From Lysobacteraceae bacterium (GTDB lineage: Bacteria; Pseudomonadota; Gammaproteobacteria; Xanthomonadales; Rhodanobacteraceae): a DNA stretch of 49,195 nucleotides. The notes under the pieces are model-generated. The model had not been told where the DNA came from, did no database searches, and was given only the letters and a program-made list of their open reading frames with translations. Within the stretch, counting starts at the first letter, position 1. The number at the start of each line of letters is the position of its first letter. Made by a program: the position numbers and the translations under genes. Shown here piece by piece: positions 9,520-17,120 of the stretch. The stretch is taken from assembly GCA_028866435.1 (NCBI GenBank), contig JAGWIC010000001.1, positions 1-49,195 on the forward strand, in the 5' to 3' direction.

Positions 9520-10464
9520 ATGAATCATGGAACCGCATCAGCAAGGCCCCCGGCCGGTCGCCTGGCCGTGGCGCTGACTACCGGGCTGCTGCTCGCCGGG
9601 GGCCTGGTTCTGCCCTGTCGCGGGCTGGCGCGACAGGCACATGCCGTTTCGGTCGAGCCGGACCAGCCGGCCGAGGCGCTGGTGCCGCCGACCAGCGCCG
9701 CCGATTTCACCGCCACCGAGATCGACCAGGTGCTGGCCGGCAGCTGGCGCTCGCCCGCCGATCGCGCGCGCGACCCGTATCGCCACCCCAAGGCCACCTT
9801 GCAGTTCTTCGGCGTGCAGCCGGACCAGACGATCATCGAGATCACCCCCGGTGCCGGCTGGTACAGCGAGATCCTCGCCCCGCTGCTGCGGGACAATGGC
9901 CACTACATCGCCGCGCTGAAGGCCGCGACCGCGGGCGACCGCGAGGATGCACGCGACGACACCGCCCTGCATCGCAAGTTTGCCGCCGATGCCGCGCAGT
10001 ACGGCAACGCGCGCATCGTCGCATTCGATCCGCGCGCGCCGGTGCTCGGTGCGCCCGCTTCGGCCGACATGGTGCTGACCTTCCGCAACGTGCACAACTG
10101 GGTCGCGGCCGGTACCGCGCCGGCGATGTTCAAGGCGTTCTTCGCGGTGTTGCGGCCCGGTGGCGTGCTTGGTGTGGTCGACCACCGCGCCGCCGCCGGC
10201 GCCTCGCCGGCGAGCACCGCGCAAAGCGGTTACCTGCCCACCGCCGAGGTGGTGAAGCTGGCCACCGATGCGGGTTTCACGCTGGACGGCAGCAGCGAGA
10301 TCAACGCCAACCCGAACGACGGCAGGAATTACCCCAAAGGCGTGTGGACGCTGCCGCCGACCCTGGCCCTGGGCGACAAGGACCGGGCGAAATACCTGGC
10401 GATCGGCGAGTCCGACCGGATGACCCTGCGCTTCGTCAAGCCGCCGCCGGCGGGCTCGCGCTGA
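9520..10464 (+). CDS. Exported class I SAM-dependent methyltransferase-like protein (COG4798 type)
   Basis: A 314-residue protein with a Rossmann methyltransferase core whose SAM-binding region reads IIEITPGAGWYSEILAPLL, followed by DMVLTFRNVHNWV and the late RPGGVLGVVDHRA motif seen in predicted methyltransferases of the COG4798 type. Unlike most methyltransferases it begins with a basic stretch and a hydrophobic segment (AVALTTGLLLAGGLVL) that looks like a signal peptide or membrane anchor, so the protein is probably exported or periplasmic, where SAM is not expected. Homologues with the same layout are common in proteobacteria and their role is unknown. It precedes rluE by 33 bases and may share its transcript. 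Confidence 0.8.
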   Translation: MNHGTASARPPAGRLAVALTTGLLLAGGLVLPCRGLARQAHAVSVEPDQPAEALVPPTSAADFTATEIDQVLAGSWRSPADRARDPYRHPKATLQFFGVQPDQTIIEITPGAGWYSEILAPLLRDNGHYIAALKAATAGDREDARDDTALHRKFAADAAQYGNARIVAFDPRAPVLGAPASADMVLTFRNVHNWVAAGTAPAMFKAFFAVLRPGGVLGVVDHRAAAGASPASTAQSGYLPTAEVVKLATDAGFTLDGSSEINANPNDGRNYPKGVWTLPPTLALGDKDRAKYLAIGESDRMTLRFVKPPPAGSR

Positions 10465-10497
10465 GCCGTCGTTTCCCGACCTCGCCGAACACCTCGC

Positions 10498-11058
10498 ATG
10501 CTGATCGCGTTGAACAAGCCCTATGGCGTGCTGTGCCAGTTCACTGATGCCGGCGGGCGCCCGACGCTGGCGGATTTCATCTCGCAAAAAGACGTCTATG
10601 CGGCTGGACGGCTGGACCAGGACAGCGAGGGCCTGCTGCTGCTGACCGACGACGGCGCGCTGGCGCACCGACTGACGGCGCCGCGCCACAAGCAGCCGAA
10701 AACCTACCTGGTGCAGGTCGATGGGACGATTGACGATGCCGCGCTGCGCGCCTTGTGCCGGGGTGTTTCGTTGAACGATGGCCCGACCCTGCCGGCGCAG
10801 GCCGAACCGGCGGTCGAACCCGAGTGGTTGTGGCCGCGCGACCCACCGGTGCGCTACCGCAAGGCGATCCCCACCAGCTGGCTCAGCCTCAGCCTGAGTG
10901 AGGGGCGCAACCGCCAGGTCCGGCGAATGACCGCCGCGGTCGGTTTCCCCACCCTGCGGCTGATCCGCGTACGCATCGGCGGGTACGCGCTCGATGGGCT
11001 CGCGCCCGGCCAGTCCCGCATCCTCCCGCAGGAACCCGCCGGCGGGCGTCGGCGCTGA
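10498..11058 (+). CDS. rluE: RluE-type 23S rRNA pseudouridine synthase
   Basis: A 186-residue pseudouridine synthase of the RsuA/RluE group, which modifies one uridine (position 2457 in E. coli numbering) of 23S rRNA. The protein opens at [14 protein letters not shown], lacking the N-terminal S4 domain found in RluB and RsuA but absent in RluE. The catalytic Asp40 lies in [18 protein letters not shown], and the C-terminal [21 protein letters not shown] motif is clear. No good SD is visible; the ATG at 10498 is chosen because the conserved first strand follows at once. Confidence 0.92.
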   Translation: MLIALNKPYGVLCQFTDAGGRPTLADFISQKDVYAAGRLDQDSEGLLLLTDDGALAHRLTAPRHKQPKTYLVQVDGTIDDAALRALCRGVSLNDGPTLPAQAEPAVEPEWLWPRDPPVRYRKAIPTSWLSLSLSEGRNRQVRRMTAAVGFPTLRLIRVRIGGYALDGLAPGQSRILPQEPAGGRRR

Positions 11059-11198
11059 GCGGGGCGTGCCGCGCTGAGCCCGGCCGGTCCGCCGCGGGCG
11101 CCATGCAACGCGCGTCGTTCTGATCATGCGACAGGCGACGGGAATCGGCCCCGGCCGTAGCCACGGGTTGGTGCCGCTGTCGCCCGCATGAAAATGCG

Positions 11199-11226
11199 TT
11201 GACGCACGCAAGAATTTGCTGATAGC
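11199..11226 (+). promoter_or_regulatory. Sigma70-like promoter for the peptidase unit
   Basis: TTGACG (11199-11204) and GATAGC (11221-11226) are 16 bases apart, in a locally AT-richer patch of this GC-rich region. The -35 box is a good match and the -10 box a weak one. Transcription from about 11233 would place the hairpins at 11235-11291 at the very 5' end of the message for the genes at 11555 and 12016. Confidence 0.4.
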
Positions 11227-11234
11227 TTGCGCAA

Positions 11235-11291
11235 GCGCAGTCCTGCCGCCTGGGGCGACGCGGCAGGACAGCGCAATGGCCGGCTGGCCAT
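11235..11291 (+). ncRNA. Structured 5' leader, two hairpins, function unknown
   Basis: The first hairpin pairs GCGC-A-GTCCTGCCGC with GCGGCAGGAC-A-GCGC (14 pairs with one A-A mismatch) around the loop CTGGGGCGAC. The second, two bases on, pairs ATGGCC with GGCCAT around GGCT (11276-11291). No known riboswitch class was recognised. A related sequence lies upstream of gspE (14831-14852), also forming a hairpin. Confidence 0.35.
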
Positions 11292-11554
11292 GGGGCTTTC
11301 GCATCGGCATGACGGTTTCGAGCCGCCGCGGCCAGCTCGGGGATGTGGAGATCGGATCGGTGAACGAAGCAGGCGGGGCACCAGGCTGCCGCGGCTCGGG
11401 CGACTGCCGACGCGCCGCCATGAGGCGTCGTCGCGCCGTCCGTGCCGGGACCGTGCCGCCCAGCCCCGCCATCCGGGATGTGCCCGGTCGGGCGCGACCC
11501 TTCATGCGTCGTCGCGGGGTGACGGCGTCCAAGCCTCAACAGGAGAACCCACAC

Positions 11555-12019
11555 ATGAAATCGAACAGGATGGCCCGGTCGATCGCGTCGGTGCTGATCG
11601 GCCTGTCCGCCGCCGGCGCGGCGACAGCCGCCGGCCAGGCGCCGGTCGCGCAGGCGCAGTCAGGTACGTCGGTCATGGTCCAGGGGGTACAGGTGGCGAT
11701 CGACCCGCGGACCGGCCGGCTGGTCGCGCCCACCCAGGCGCAGCGCGATGAATTGTCCCGCCGCATGGGCCAGCAGGCGGCCAGCGGGAATCCGCCCGCG
11801 CGGAGCGCCGCGGGTCGCTCCGCGCCACCGCGCAACGAGCTCGAGGCACGCGCGACCGAGCACCGGCTGCGCCTGGCCAATGGCCATATGGCCACCGGCA
11901 TACAGGTGCCGGAAAGCCTGATGAGTGACCTGGTCGCCGAGCGCCGCGCCGACGGCAGCCTGGCCATCCACCACCAAAGTGACGCACCGCAGGCCGGCAC
12001 GCCGGAGGTGACCCAATGA
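11555..12019 (+). CDS. Small exported protein paired with the PA-domain peptidase
   Basis: A protein of 154 residues, not assigned to a known family. It has a signal peptide (basic start, hydrophobic stretch, likely cleavage near AATAAG or QAQA), then a segment MVQGVQVAIDPRTGRLVAPT, a polar Ala/Gly/Arg-rich linker, and a C-terminal part with SLMSDLVAERRADGSLAIHH. The pattern VAIDPRTGRLVAPT with a later GSLAIHH is found in small proteins encoded next to secreted metallopeptidases in this bacterial group. AGGAGA lies eight bases upstream of the ATG. Its TGA overlaps the ATG of the peptidase gene by four bases, so the two are translationally coupled; a chaperone, inhibitor or partner role is possible but unproven. 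Confidence 0.75.
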   Translation: MKSNRMARSIASVLIGLSAAGAATAAGQAPVAQAQSGTSVMVQGVQVAIDPRTGRLVAPTQAQRDELSRRMGQQAASGNPPARSAAGRSAPPRNELEARATEHRLRLANGHMATGIQVPESLMSDLVAERRADGSLAIHHQSDAPQAGTPEVTQ

Positions 12020-13689
12020 TCCGCCGCAGCGTGTGGTTCGGCGCCCTGCTGGGCGCAGGCCTGTTCGGCACGGTGGGCTCCGCCGCGGCCTCGCAGATCC
12101 TGATCGACAACCGCGACGCGGGCACCGCCCAGGGCCTCGACGACCCCACCCCGGCCAACCCGGTGGGCGGCAATCCCGGCGTCACCCGCGGCGAGCAGGC
12201 GCGCATCGTGTTCCAGTTTGCCGCCGATCTCTGGGGCGCGGTGCTGCAGAGCGATGTGCCGATCACGGTCAGCGCCAGCTTCGCCAGGCTTTCGTGCACG
12301 GCCACCTCCGGCGTGCTGGGGTCGGCCGGCACCAACTACGTCTTCGGCTTCGACGCGCCCGCGCCGGCCGGTGCCCTGGCCAATACCTGGTACCACTCGG
12401 CCCTGTTCGACGCGCTCGCCGGCGAGGACGCCGCGCCCGGCCAGGCGGACATCACGGCGCGCTTCAATGGCGCCCTGGGCAGCACCGACTGCCTGGAGGG
12501 TGCGTCGTGGTATTTCGGCCTGGACGGCAAGCAGCCGGCCGGCTCGATCGACTTCCTCAACGTGGTGCTGCACGAGATGGCGCACGGCCTCGGCTTCTCG
12601 GGCTTCGGCAACCTCAGGACCGGCCTGCCCTTTGCCGGCTACCCCGATGTCTACTCCACCTTCGTGTTCGACAATGCCCAGCAGAAGAGCTGGTACGCGA
12701 TGACCCCGACCGAGCGCGTCGCGTCCGCCCTGAACGACGGCAAGCTGGTGTTCACCGGCGCCAACGTGAAGGCGCAGGCGCCCTTTGCGCTGGCGCCGCT
12801 GCTGCAGCTGCGGATCTCGGCGCCGGCGGCGGCGGCGGGTGACTACGGCTTCAACCAGGCGGCCTTCGGCCCGGTCGCGACCCCCGCCAATTTCAGCGGC
12901 GGCATCGTGGCGGCCGTCACCGGCGCCAACCGCGAAGGCTGCACGCCGTTCGACAATGCGGCCGAGGTGACCGGCCACCTGGCACTGGTCGACCGCGGCA
13001 GCTGCGCCTTCACCGTCAAGGTCGACAACGCCCAGCTGGCCGGTGCCACCGGCGTGATCATCGCCAACAACCAGCCCGGCAACGTGGTGGCCGGCGGCAC
13101 GCCGGTCAATCCGGTCACGATCCCGGTGATCTCGGTCAACCAGGCCGATGGCAACACGATGAAGGCCAATCTCGCCGGGCTCAGCGGTGGCGTGGTGGTG
13201 GGCAACACCCTGGCCGGGGCCGACGCCGCGGGCCATGTCCAGCTGTATGCGCCGACCGTGCTGGCGCAGGGTTCGTCGTTCTCCCATTACGACACGCGAC
13301 TGACGCCGAACGCGCTGATGGAGTACGCCATCAGTGCCGACCTGGCCGGCCAGATCGACGTCGACCTGACCCCGGCGCTGTTCAAGGACGAGGGCTGGAA
13401 GCTCAACGAGGCCAACCAGCGGCTGCTGGGCTGCGATACCGACATCCCCACCATCGCCCCCGGTGGCGTGATCGTCGGCGCCAATGTGGTGGCCAGTGCC
13501 CGGCTGCTCGCCGCCGCGGCGGGCTCGCTGGGAGAGTACCGTTCGGCCATCCACAACTACGCCGACCGGCTGGCCGGCGACGGCTTGCTGAGCAGGCGTC
13601 AGGCGCAGCGGCTGGACCGCTGTCTCAACCCCGCCAGGACGCGGCAGCAGTTCGAGGCCTGGGGCAGCGGCAGCGGGAAGCAGGACTGA
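12016..13689 (+). CDS. Secreted PA-domain zinc metallopeptidase
   Basis: A 557-residue exported protein with a signal peptide ending near GSAAA. The zinc motif HEMAHGLGF at 186-194 provides His186, Glu187 and His190; the residue where metzincins have a third histidine (position 196) is glycine, so the third ligand must lie elsewhere. A protease-associated (PA) domain follows at about 300-395 (CTPFDNAAEVTGHLALVDRG, VIIANNQPGNVV). A later stretch SHYDTRLTPNALMEYAI resembles the end of the catalytic region, followed by a C-terminal helical tail. It is a plausible substrate of the type II secretion system encoded 1.5 kb downstream. The substrate protein is unknown. It overlaps the preceding small gene by ATGA. 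Confidence 0.85.
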   Translation: MIRRSVWFGALLGAGLFGTVGSAAASQILIDNRDAGTAQGLDDPTPANPVGGNPGVTRGEQARIVFQFAADLWGAVLQSDVPITVSASFARLSCTATSGVLGSAGTNYVFGFDAPAPAGALANTWYHSALFDALAGEDAAPGQADITARFNGALGSTDCLEGASWYFGLDGKQPAGSIDFLNVVLHEMAHGLGFSGFGNLRTGLPFAGYPDVYSTFVFDNAQQKSWYAMTPTERVASALNDGKLVFTGANVKAQAPFALAPLLQLRISAPAAAAGDYGFNQAAFGPVATPANFSGGIVAAVTGANREGCTPFDNAAEVTGHLALVDRGSCAFTVKVDNAQLAGATGVIIANNQPGNVVAGGTPVNPVTIPVISVNQADGNTMKANLAGLSGGVVVGNTLAGADAAGHVQLYAPTVLAQGSSFSHYDTRLTPNALMEYAISADLAGQIDVDLTPALFKDEGWKLNEANQRLLGCDTDIPTIAPGGVIVGANVVASARLLAAAAGSLGEYRSAIHNYADRLAGDGLLSRRQAQRLDRCLNPARTRQQFEAWGSGSGKQD

Positions 13690-13724
13690 GTTCGCCATCA
13701 GCGGCATGCGCGTTACGGCAGGCC

Positions 13725-13749
13725 GGATCCCGCCGCCATGGCGGGATCC
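13725..13749. terminator. Bidirectional hairpin terminator
   Basis: GGATCCCGC and GCGGGATCC form a perfect nine-pair stem around a seven-base loop in the gap between the convergent peptidase and tatD genes. It can serve both strands; there is no long T-run on either side. Confidence 0.5.
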
Positions 13750-13822
13750 ACTGCCCGCGGGGACATACCCCTCCAACACCGGTGTCCGCGTTCGACACCA
13801 TGCCGCCCGGGCGACGACGCGC

Positions 13823-14620
13823 CTACCCGGTCGCCTGCAGTCCGAAGAACGCCTCGGCGGTGGCACGGCTGCCCGCCGCCGTCACTTGCGCCGGCTCGCC
13901 GCGATCGCGGGCGATCTCCGCGCAGATATGCTGCAGGTACATCGGCTCGTTGCGGCGATGCGCGGGAGCCGGACGTACCGTGCGCGGCAGCAGGTAGGGC
14001 GCATCGGTCTCGATCATCAGGCGGTTGGCGGGTATCTCGCGCACCAGCTCGCGCAGGTGGGTGCCGCGGCGCTCGTCGCAGATCCAGCCGGTGATGCCGA
14101 TGTGGCAGTCCAGCGCGAGGTAGTCGCGCAGCGCCTCGCCGGTATCGGTGAAGCAGTGCACCACCGCGCCCGGCACGCGCCCGCGGTAGCGCCGCAGCAG
14201 GGCGAGAAAATCCTCGTGCGCATCGCGCTGGTGCAGGAACAGCGGCTTCTGCAGCTCCACCGCCAGCTGCAACTGGCGCTCGAAGACGCGCAGCTGCACC
14301 TCGCGGGGCGAGTAGTTGCGGTTGTAGTCCAGCCCGGTTTCGCCGATCGCGCGCACCTCCGGCGACCGCGCCAGTTCGCGCAGCAGCAGCTCGGTAGCCT
14401 CGTCGTAGTCGATGGCATGGTGTGGATGCACACCCGCCGTCGCGAACAGCGTGCCCGGGTGCGCCCGCGCCAGCGCCAGGGCATCGATGCTGCCCTGGCG
14501 TGAGGCGCCGGTGACGACCATCCGCCGTACGCCATGAGCGCGCGCCCGCTGCAGCACCGCCTCCAGGTCGAGATGGAAGGACTCATGGCCGAGGTTGGCG
14601 CCGATATCGACAAGAGGCAT
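13823..14620 (-). CDS. tatD: TatD family metal-dependent DNase
   Basis: A cytoplasmic TIM-barrel metallohydrolase of 265 residues. It has the TatD-type N-terminus DIGANLGHESF rather than the DxHxH of the YcfH/YjjV branch, then GVHPHH, IGETGLDYNRNYSP (metal-binding Glu), FLHQRDAHEDF, HCFTD and ETDAPYLLPR, in the usual order. The family has 3'-5' exonuclease activity and is linked to DNA repair and fragment breakdown. The ATG at 14620 is preferred over one nine codons upstream because GGGAAA is close and the conserved first strand follows. It is convergent with the peptidase gene. Confidence 0.93.
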   Translation of the reverse strand: MPLVDIGANLGHESFHLDLEAVLQRARAHGVRRMVVTGASRQGSIDALALARAHPGTLFATAGVHPHHAIDYDEATELLLRELARSPEVRAIGETGLDYNRNYSPREVQLRVFERQLQLAVELQKPLFLHQRDAHEDFLALLRRYRGRVPGAVVHCFTDTGEALRDYLALDCHIGITGWICDERRGTHLRELVREIPANRLMIETDAPYLLPRTVRPAPAHRRNEPMYLQHICAEIARDRGEPAQVTAAGSRATAEAFFGLQATG

Positions 14621-15227
14621 GGTTTTCCCGGGATGGCAGGTTGGCAACGCGCAAGCATGCTTGCAATCGGGGCGCCGGTCGAGGGTCGACCCCGGTCCGC
14701 ATCCCGTGGGTGGACTGCTTCGTTGGCAACGCGCGGCCGCGCCTCGGCGACCAGGCGCAGTCGGCGCATGTCCCCGCGGCCCTACATGTTCACCGGAGCG
14801 GCAAAAAGCCCGGCAGATGGTGCGAAAGCCGTCCTGCGGCCTGGGGGGACGCTTTATGCATGAACTTGCGATTTACGTTCGCCATGCCGTCGAGTTTTCG
14901 CGATGGCCCGGCCCTGTCCAGGCTGGCGCGAGACGCCGGCCGCTGCGGCACCAGCCCGAGGTTCCGGCGCCGGCGGGCCATCCGCCGCCGCCCCGGTCCG
15001 GGCGCCGCGCCGCCCTGCGCGAACGTGACCGGGTTCGCGTTGTCGAAGGCGTGGTGTCGCCGGCCGTCGACGGGTGTTTTGCGGCGGGGCGGCGGGCATG
15101 GCCCGCGGGCGTCATCGGCCGTCGCGGCCGCATTCGCCTGCCGTCGCCCGGATGTGCTACTTATGGCCTTTGCCGTTTCGCTGGAAGGGGGCGTGGACGG
15201 CTTGATTCAATTTCAGTGGGGTGGAGG
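14621..15227. other. 607-base gap between tatD and the secretion operon
   Basis: No convincing gene is seen. The gap must hold the promoters of tatD and the gsp operon. At 14826-14855 AAAGC-C-GTCC pairs with GGAC-GCTTT around a loop containing GCGGCCTGGGG; this region shares 20 of 22 bases with the hairpin in the leader of the peptidase unit at 11240-11261. The area 14860-14900 is AT-richer (GCATGAACTTGCGATTTACG) and might hold a promoter. Confidence 0.4.
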
Positions 15228-16961
15228 ATGTCGGCAGCGATCGAGCCGGCGACGAGCGGGGCTGGCGCGGTGACGGACGGACGCGAAGCGGAAGTCTGCG
15301 CGCTGCTGGTGGCGCGCGGTCGCCTGAAGGACGGTGATCTGGGTCGTGCGCGGCGCCTGCACGAGGAGGCCACCGAGGGCACGCTGACCGCCTTGATGGC
15401 GCGCCTGGGCCTGGTTTCCGAGCGCGACCTGGCCGAGGCCTGGGCCGAGTTGCTGCAGGTGCCGCTGCTGGCGGCACGCGATGCGCCCGAGCTGCCGCCG
15501 GCCGACCTCGACGTTTCGCTGCGTTTCCTCAAGCAGCAGCATGTGGTGCCGGTGCAGGACGGCGAGCATGGCCTGGCCCTGATCGTGGCCGATCCGGCCG
15601 ATGCCTATCCGCTGCAGGCGGTGGCGCTGGCCGCCGGCCGCCCGGTGGCGCTGCGGGTGGGCCTGCGTTCGGAAATCGACGGCCTGATCGAGCGCTATTA
15701 CGGCAGCGGCCGTTCGGCGATGGGCACGATCGTGGAGAACCTCGACGGCAGCGCCGCCGAGGAGGACGACGTCGAGCACCTGCGCGACCTCGCCTCCGAG
15801 GCCCCGGTCATCCGGCTGGTCAACCTGATCCTGCAGCGCGCGGTCGAGCAGCGCGCCTCGGACGTGCATATCGAGCCGTTCGAGAACCGGCTCAAGGTGC
15901 GCTACCGCATCGATGGCGTGCTGCACGAGGTGGAGGCGCCGCCGTCCAGCTCCACCGCAGCGGTGATCTCGCGCGTCAAGATCATGGCCAAGCTCAACAT
16001 CGCCGAGCGCCGGCTGCCGCAGGACGGCCGCATCCAGCTGCGGGTGCAGGGCAAGGAGCTGGACCTGCGCGTATCCAGCGTGCCGACCAGTTTCGGCGAG
16101 TCGGTGGTGATGCGCATCCTCGACCGCGAATCGGTGGTGTTCGACTTCGCCTCGCTCGGGTTTACCGAAAACTTCCAGCAGCGCTTCGTCGACGTGCTGC
16201 AGAAACCGCACGGCATCCTGCTGGTGACCGGCCCAACCGGCTCGGGCAAGACCACCACGCTGTACACCGCGCTGTCGCACATCAACACCCCCGACGTGAA
16301 GATCATCACCGTCGAGGACCCGGTCGAATACCAGATCGAGGGCATCAACCAGATCCAGGTGAAGCCGCAGATCGGGCTGGACTTCACCGGGGCGCTGCGC
16401 TCGATCGTGCGGCAGGATCCGGACGTGATCATGATCGGCGAGATGCGCGACCTGGAGACCTGCCGCATCGCGATCCAGTCCGCGCTCACCGGCCATCTGG
16501 TGCTCTCCACCCTGCACACCAACAGCGCCGCCGGCGGCATCACCCGCCTGCTCGACATGGGCGTGGAGGACTACCTGCTCGGCTCCACCATCAACGGCAT
16601 CCTGGCGCAGCGGCTGGTGCGCCGGCTCGATCCGGCCACCGCGATCCAGTACGAGGCGCTGCCCGAGGTGATCGCGCAGTTCGAGCTGGAGAAGTACACC
16701 GACGAGCGCCCGATCAGGCTGTGGCGGCCGGGCAGCAGCGCGGCCAACCCCACCGGCTACCGCGGCCGCCGCGCGATCATGGAGTTCCTGACCATGAGCG
16801 ACCCGCTGCGCCGGCTGGTGATGCAGCGCGCCGACGCAGGCGAGATCGAGAAGCAGGCGCGCGCCGAAGGCATGCGCACCATGTACGAGGACGGCATCGC
16901 CAAGGCGGTTGCCGGCGTGACCACGCTGGAGGAGGTGCTGCGTGTCACGCAGGAGGGCTGA
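15228..16961 (+). CDS. gspE: Type II secretion ATPase GspE (XpsE)
   Basis: The cytoplasmic hexameric ATPase that drives pseudopilus assembly, 577 residues. An N1E-type domain (about 1-160) precedes the catalytic part with Walker A GPTGSGKT (335-342), Asp box, Walker B IMIGEMRD and His box STLHTNSAAG. The C-terminal tetracysteine zinc motif of most GspE proteins is missing: the positions read LDPAT (467-471) and SSAANP (503-508), with no cysteine, although TGYRGR is kept. The start is uncertain: GGAGG touches the ATG at 15228 with no spacer, and a GTG at 15270 would give a protein 14 residues shorter. First gene of an eleven-gene operon in the Xanthomonas xps order. Confidence 0.93.
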   Translation: MSAAIEPATSGAGAVTDGREAEVCALLVARGRLKDGDLGRARRLHEEATEGTLTALMARLGLVSERDLAEAWAELLQVPLLAARDAPELPPADLDVSLRFLKQQHVVPVQDGEHGLALIVADPADAYPLQAVALAAGRPVALRVGLRSEIDGLIERYYGSGRSAMGTIVENLDGSAAEEDDVEHLRDLASEAPVIRLVNLILQRAVEQRASDVHIEPFENRLKVRYRIDGVLHEVEAPPSSSTAAVISRVKIMAKLNIAERRLPQDGRIQLRVQGKELDLRVSSVPTSFGESVVMRILDRESVVFDFASLGFTENFQQRFVDVLQKPHGILLVTGPTGSGKTTTLYTALSHINTPDVKIITVEDPVEYQIEGINQIQVKPQIGLDFTGALRSIVRQDPDVIMIGEMRDLETCRIAIQSALTGHLVLSTLHTNSAAGGITRLLDMGVEDYLLGSTINGILAQRLVRRLDPATAIQYEALPEVIAQFELEKYTDERPIRLWRPGSSAANPTGYRGRRAIMEFLTMSDPLRRLVMQRADAGEIEKQARAEGMRTMYEDGIAKAVAGVTTLEEVLRVTQEG

Positions 16962-16970
16962 ATTGAAGGC

Positions 16971-17102
16971 CGGGATTCGGGATTCGGGTTTCGGGATTCG
17001 CCAGGGCAAAAGCAACCCGCGGCAAACCGTGGCGGTGACGCACTACCGTCAGCCTGAGCCCCAAGCGTTATCCGAATCCCGAAACCCGGGCCCCGAATCC
17101 CG
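16971..17102. repeat. Inverted-repeat element, copy 1 (between gspE and gspF)
   Basis: Thirty-base arms (16971-17000 and 17073-17102), built from GGGATTCGGG units and their complement, pair with only about three mismatches around a 72-base centre. The centre begins with CCAGGGCAAAAGC, like the centres of copies 2 and 3. It fills the unusually long gspE-gspF gap (159 bases) in an operon where most genes overlap. Confidence 0.8.
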
Positions 17103-17120
17103 CCTGGCGGAGCCCGCCGC

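Larger units (their letters stand above)
11059..11554. other. 496-base gap upstream of the secreted peptidase unit
   Basis: No convincing gene is seen between rluE and the ATG at 11555. The stretch holds a sigma70-like promoter (11199-11226), two hairpins in the presumed leader (11235-11291), and a leader of about 320 bases. Open frames in it lack family motifs and good starts. Confidence 0.5.

Noticed and set aside
11199..11300. Cyclic di-GMP or guanidine riboswitch in the leader of the peptidase unit
   Set aside because: Hairpins are present, but the conserved core sequences of these classes could not be found in order.
14648..15227. Upstream extension of gspE (open frame continues to 14595)
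   Set aside because: The added residues have no GspE similarity, are Arg/Pro/Gly-rich, and would overlap the tatD start region.
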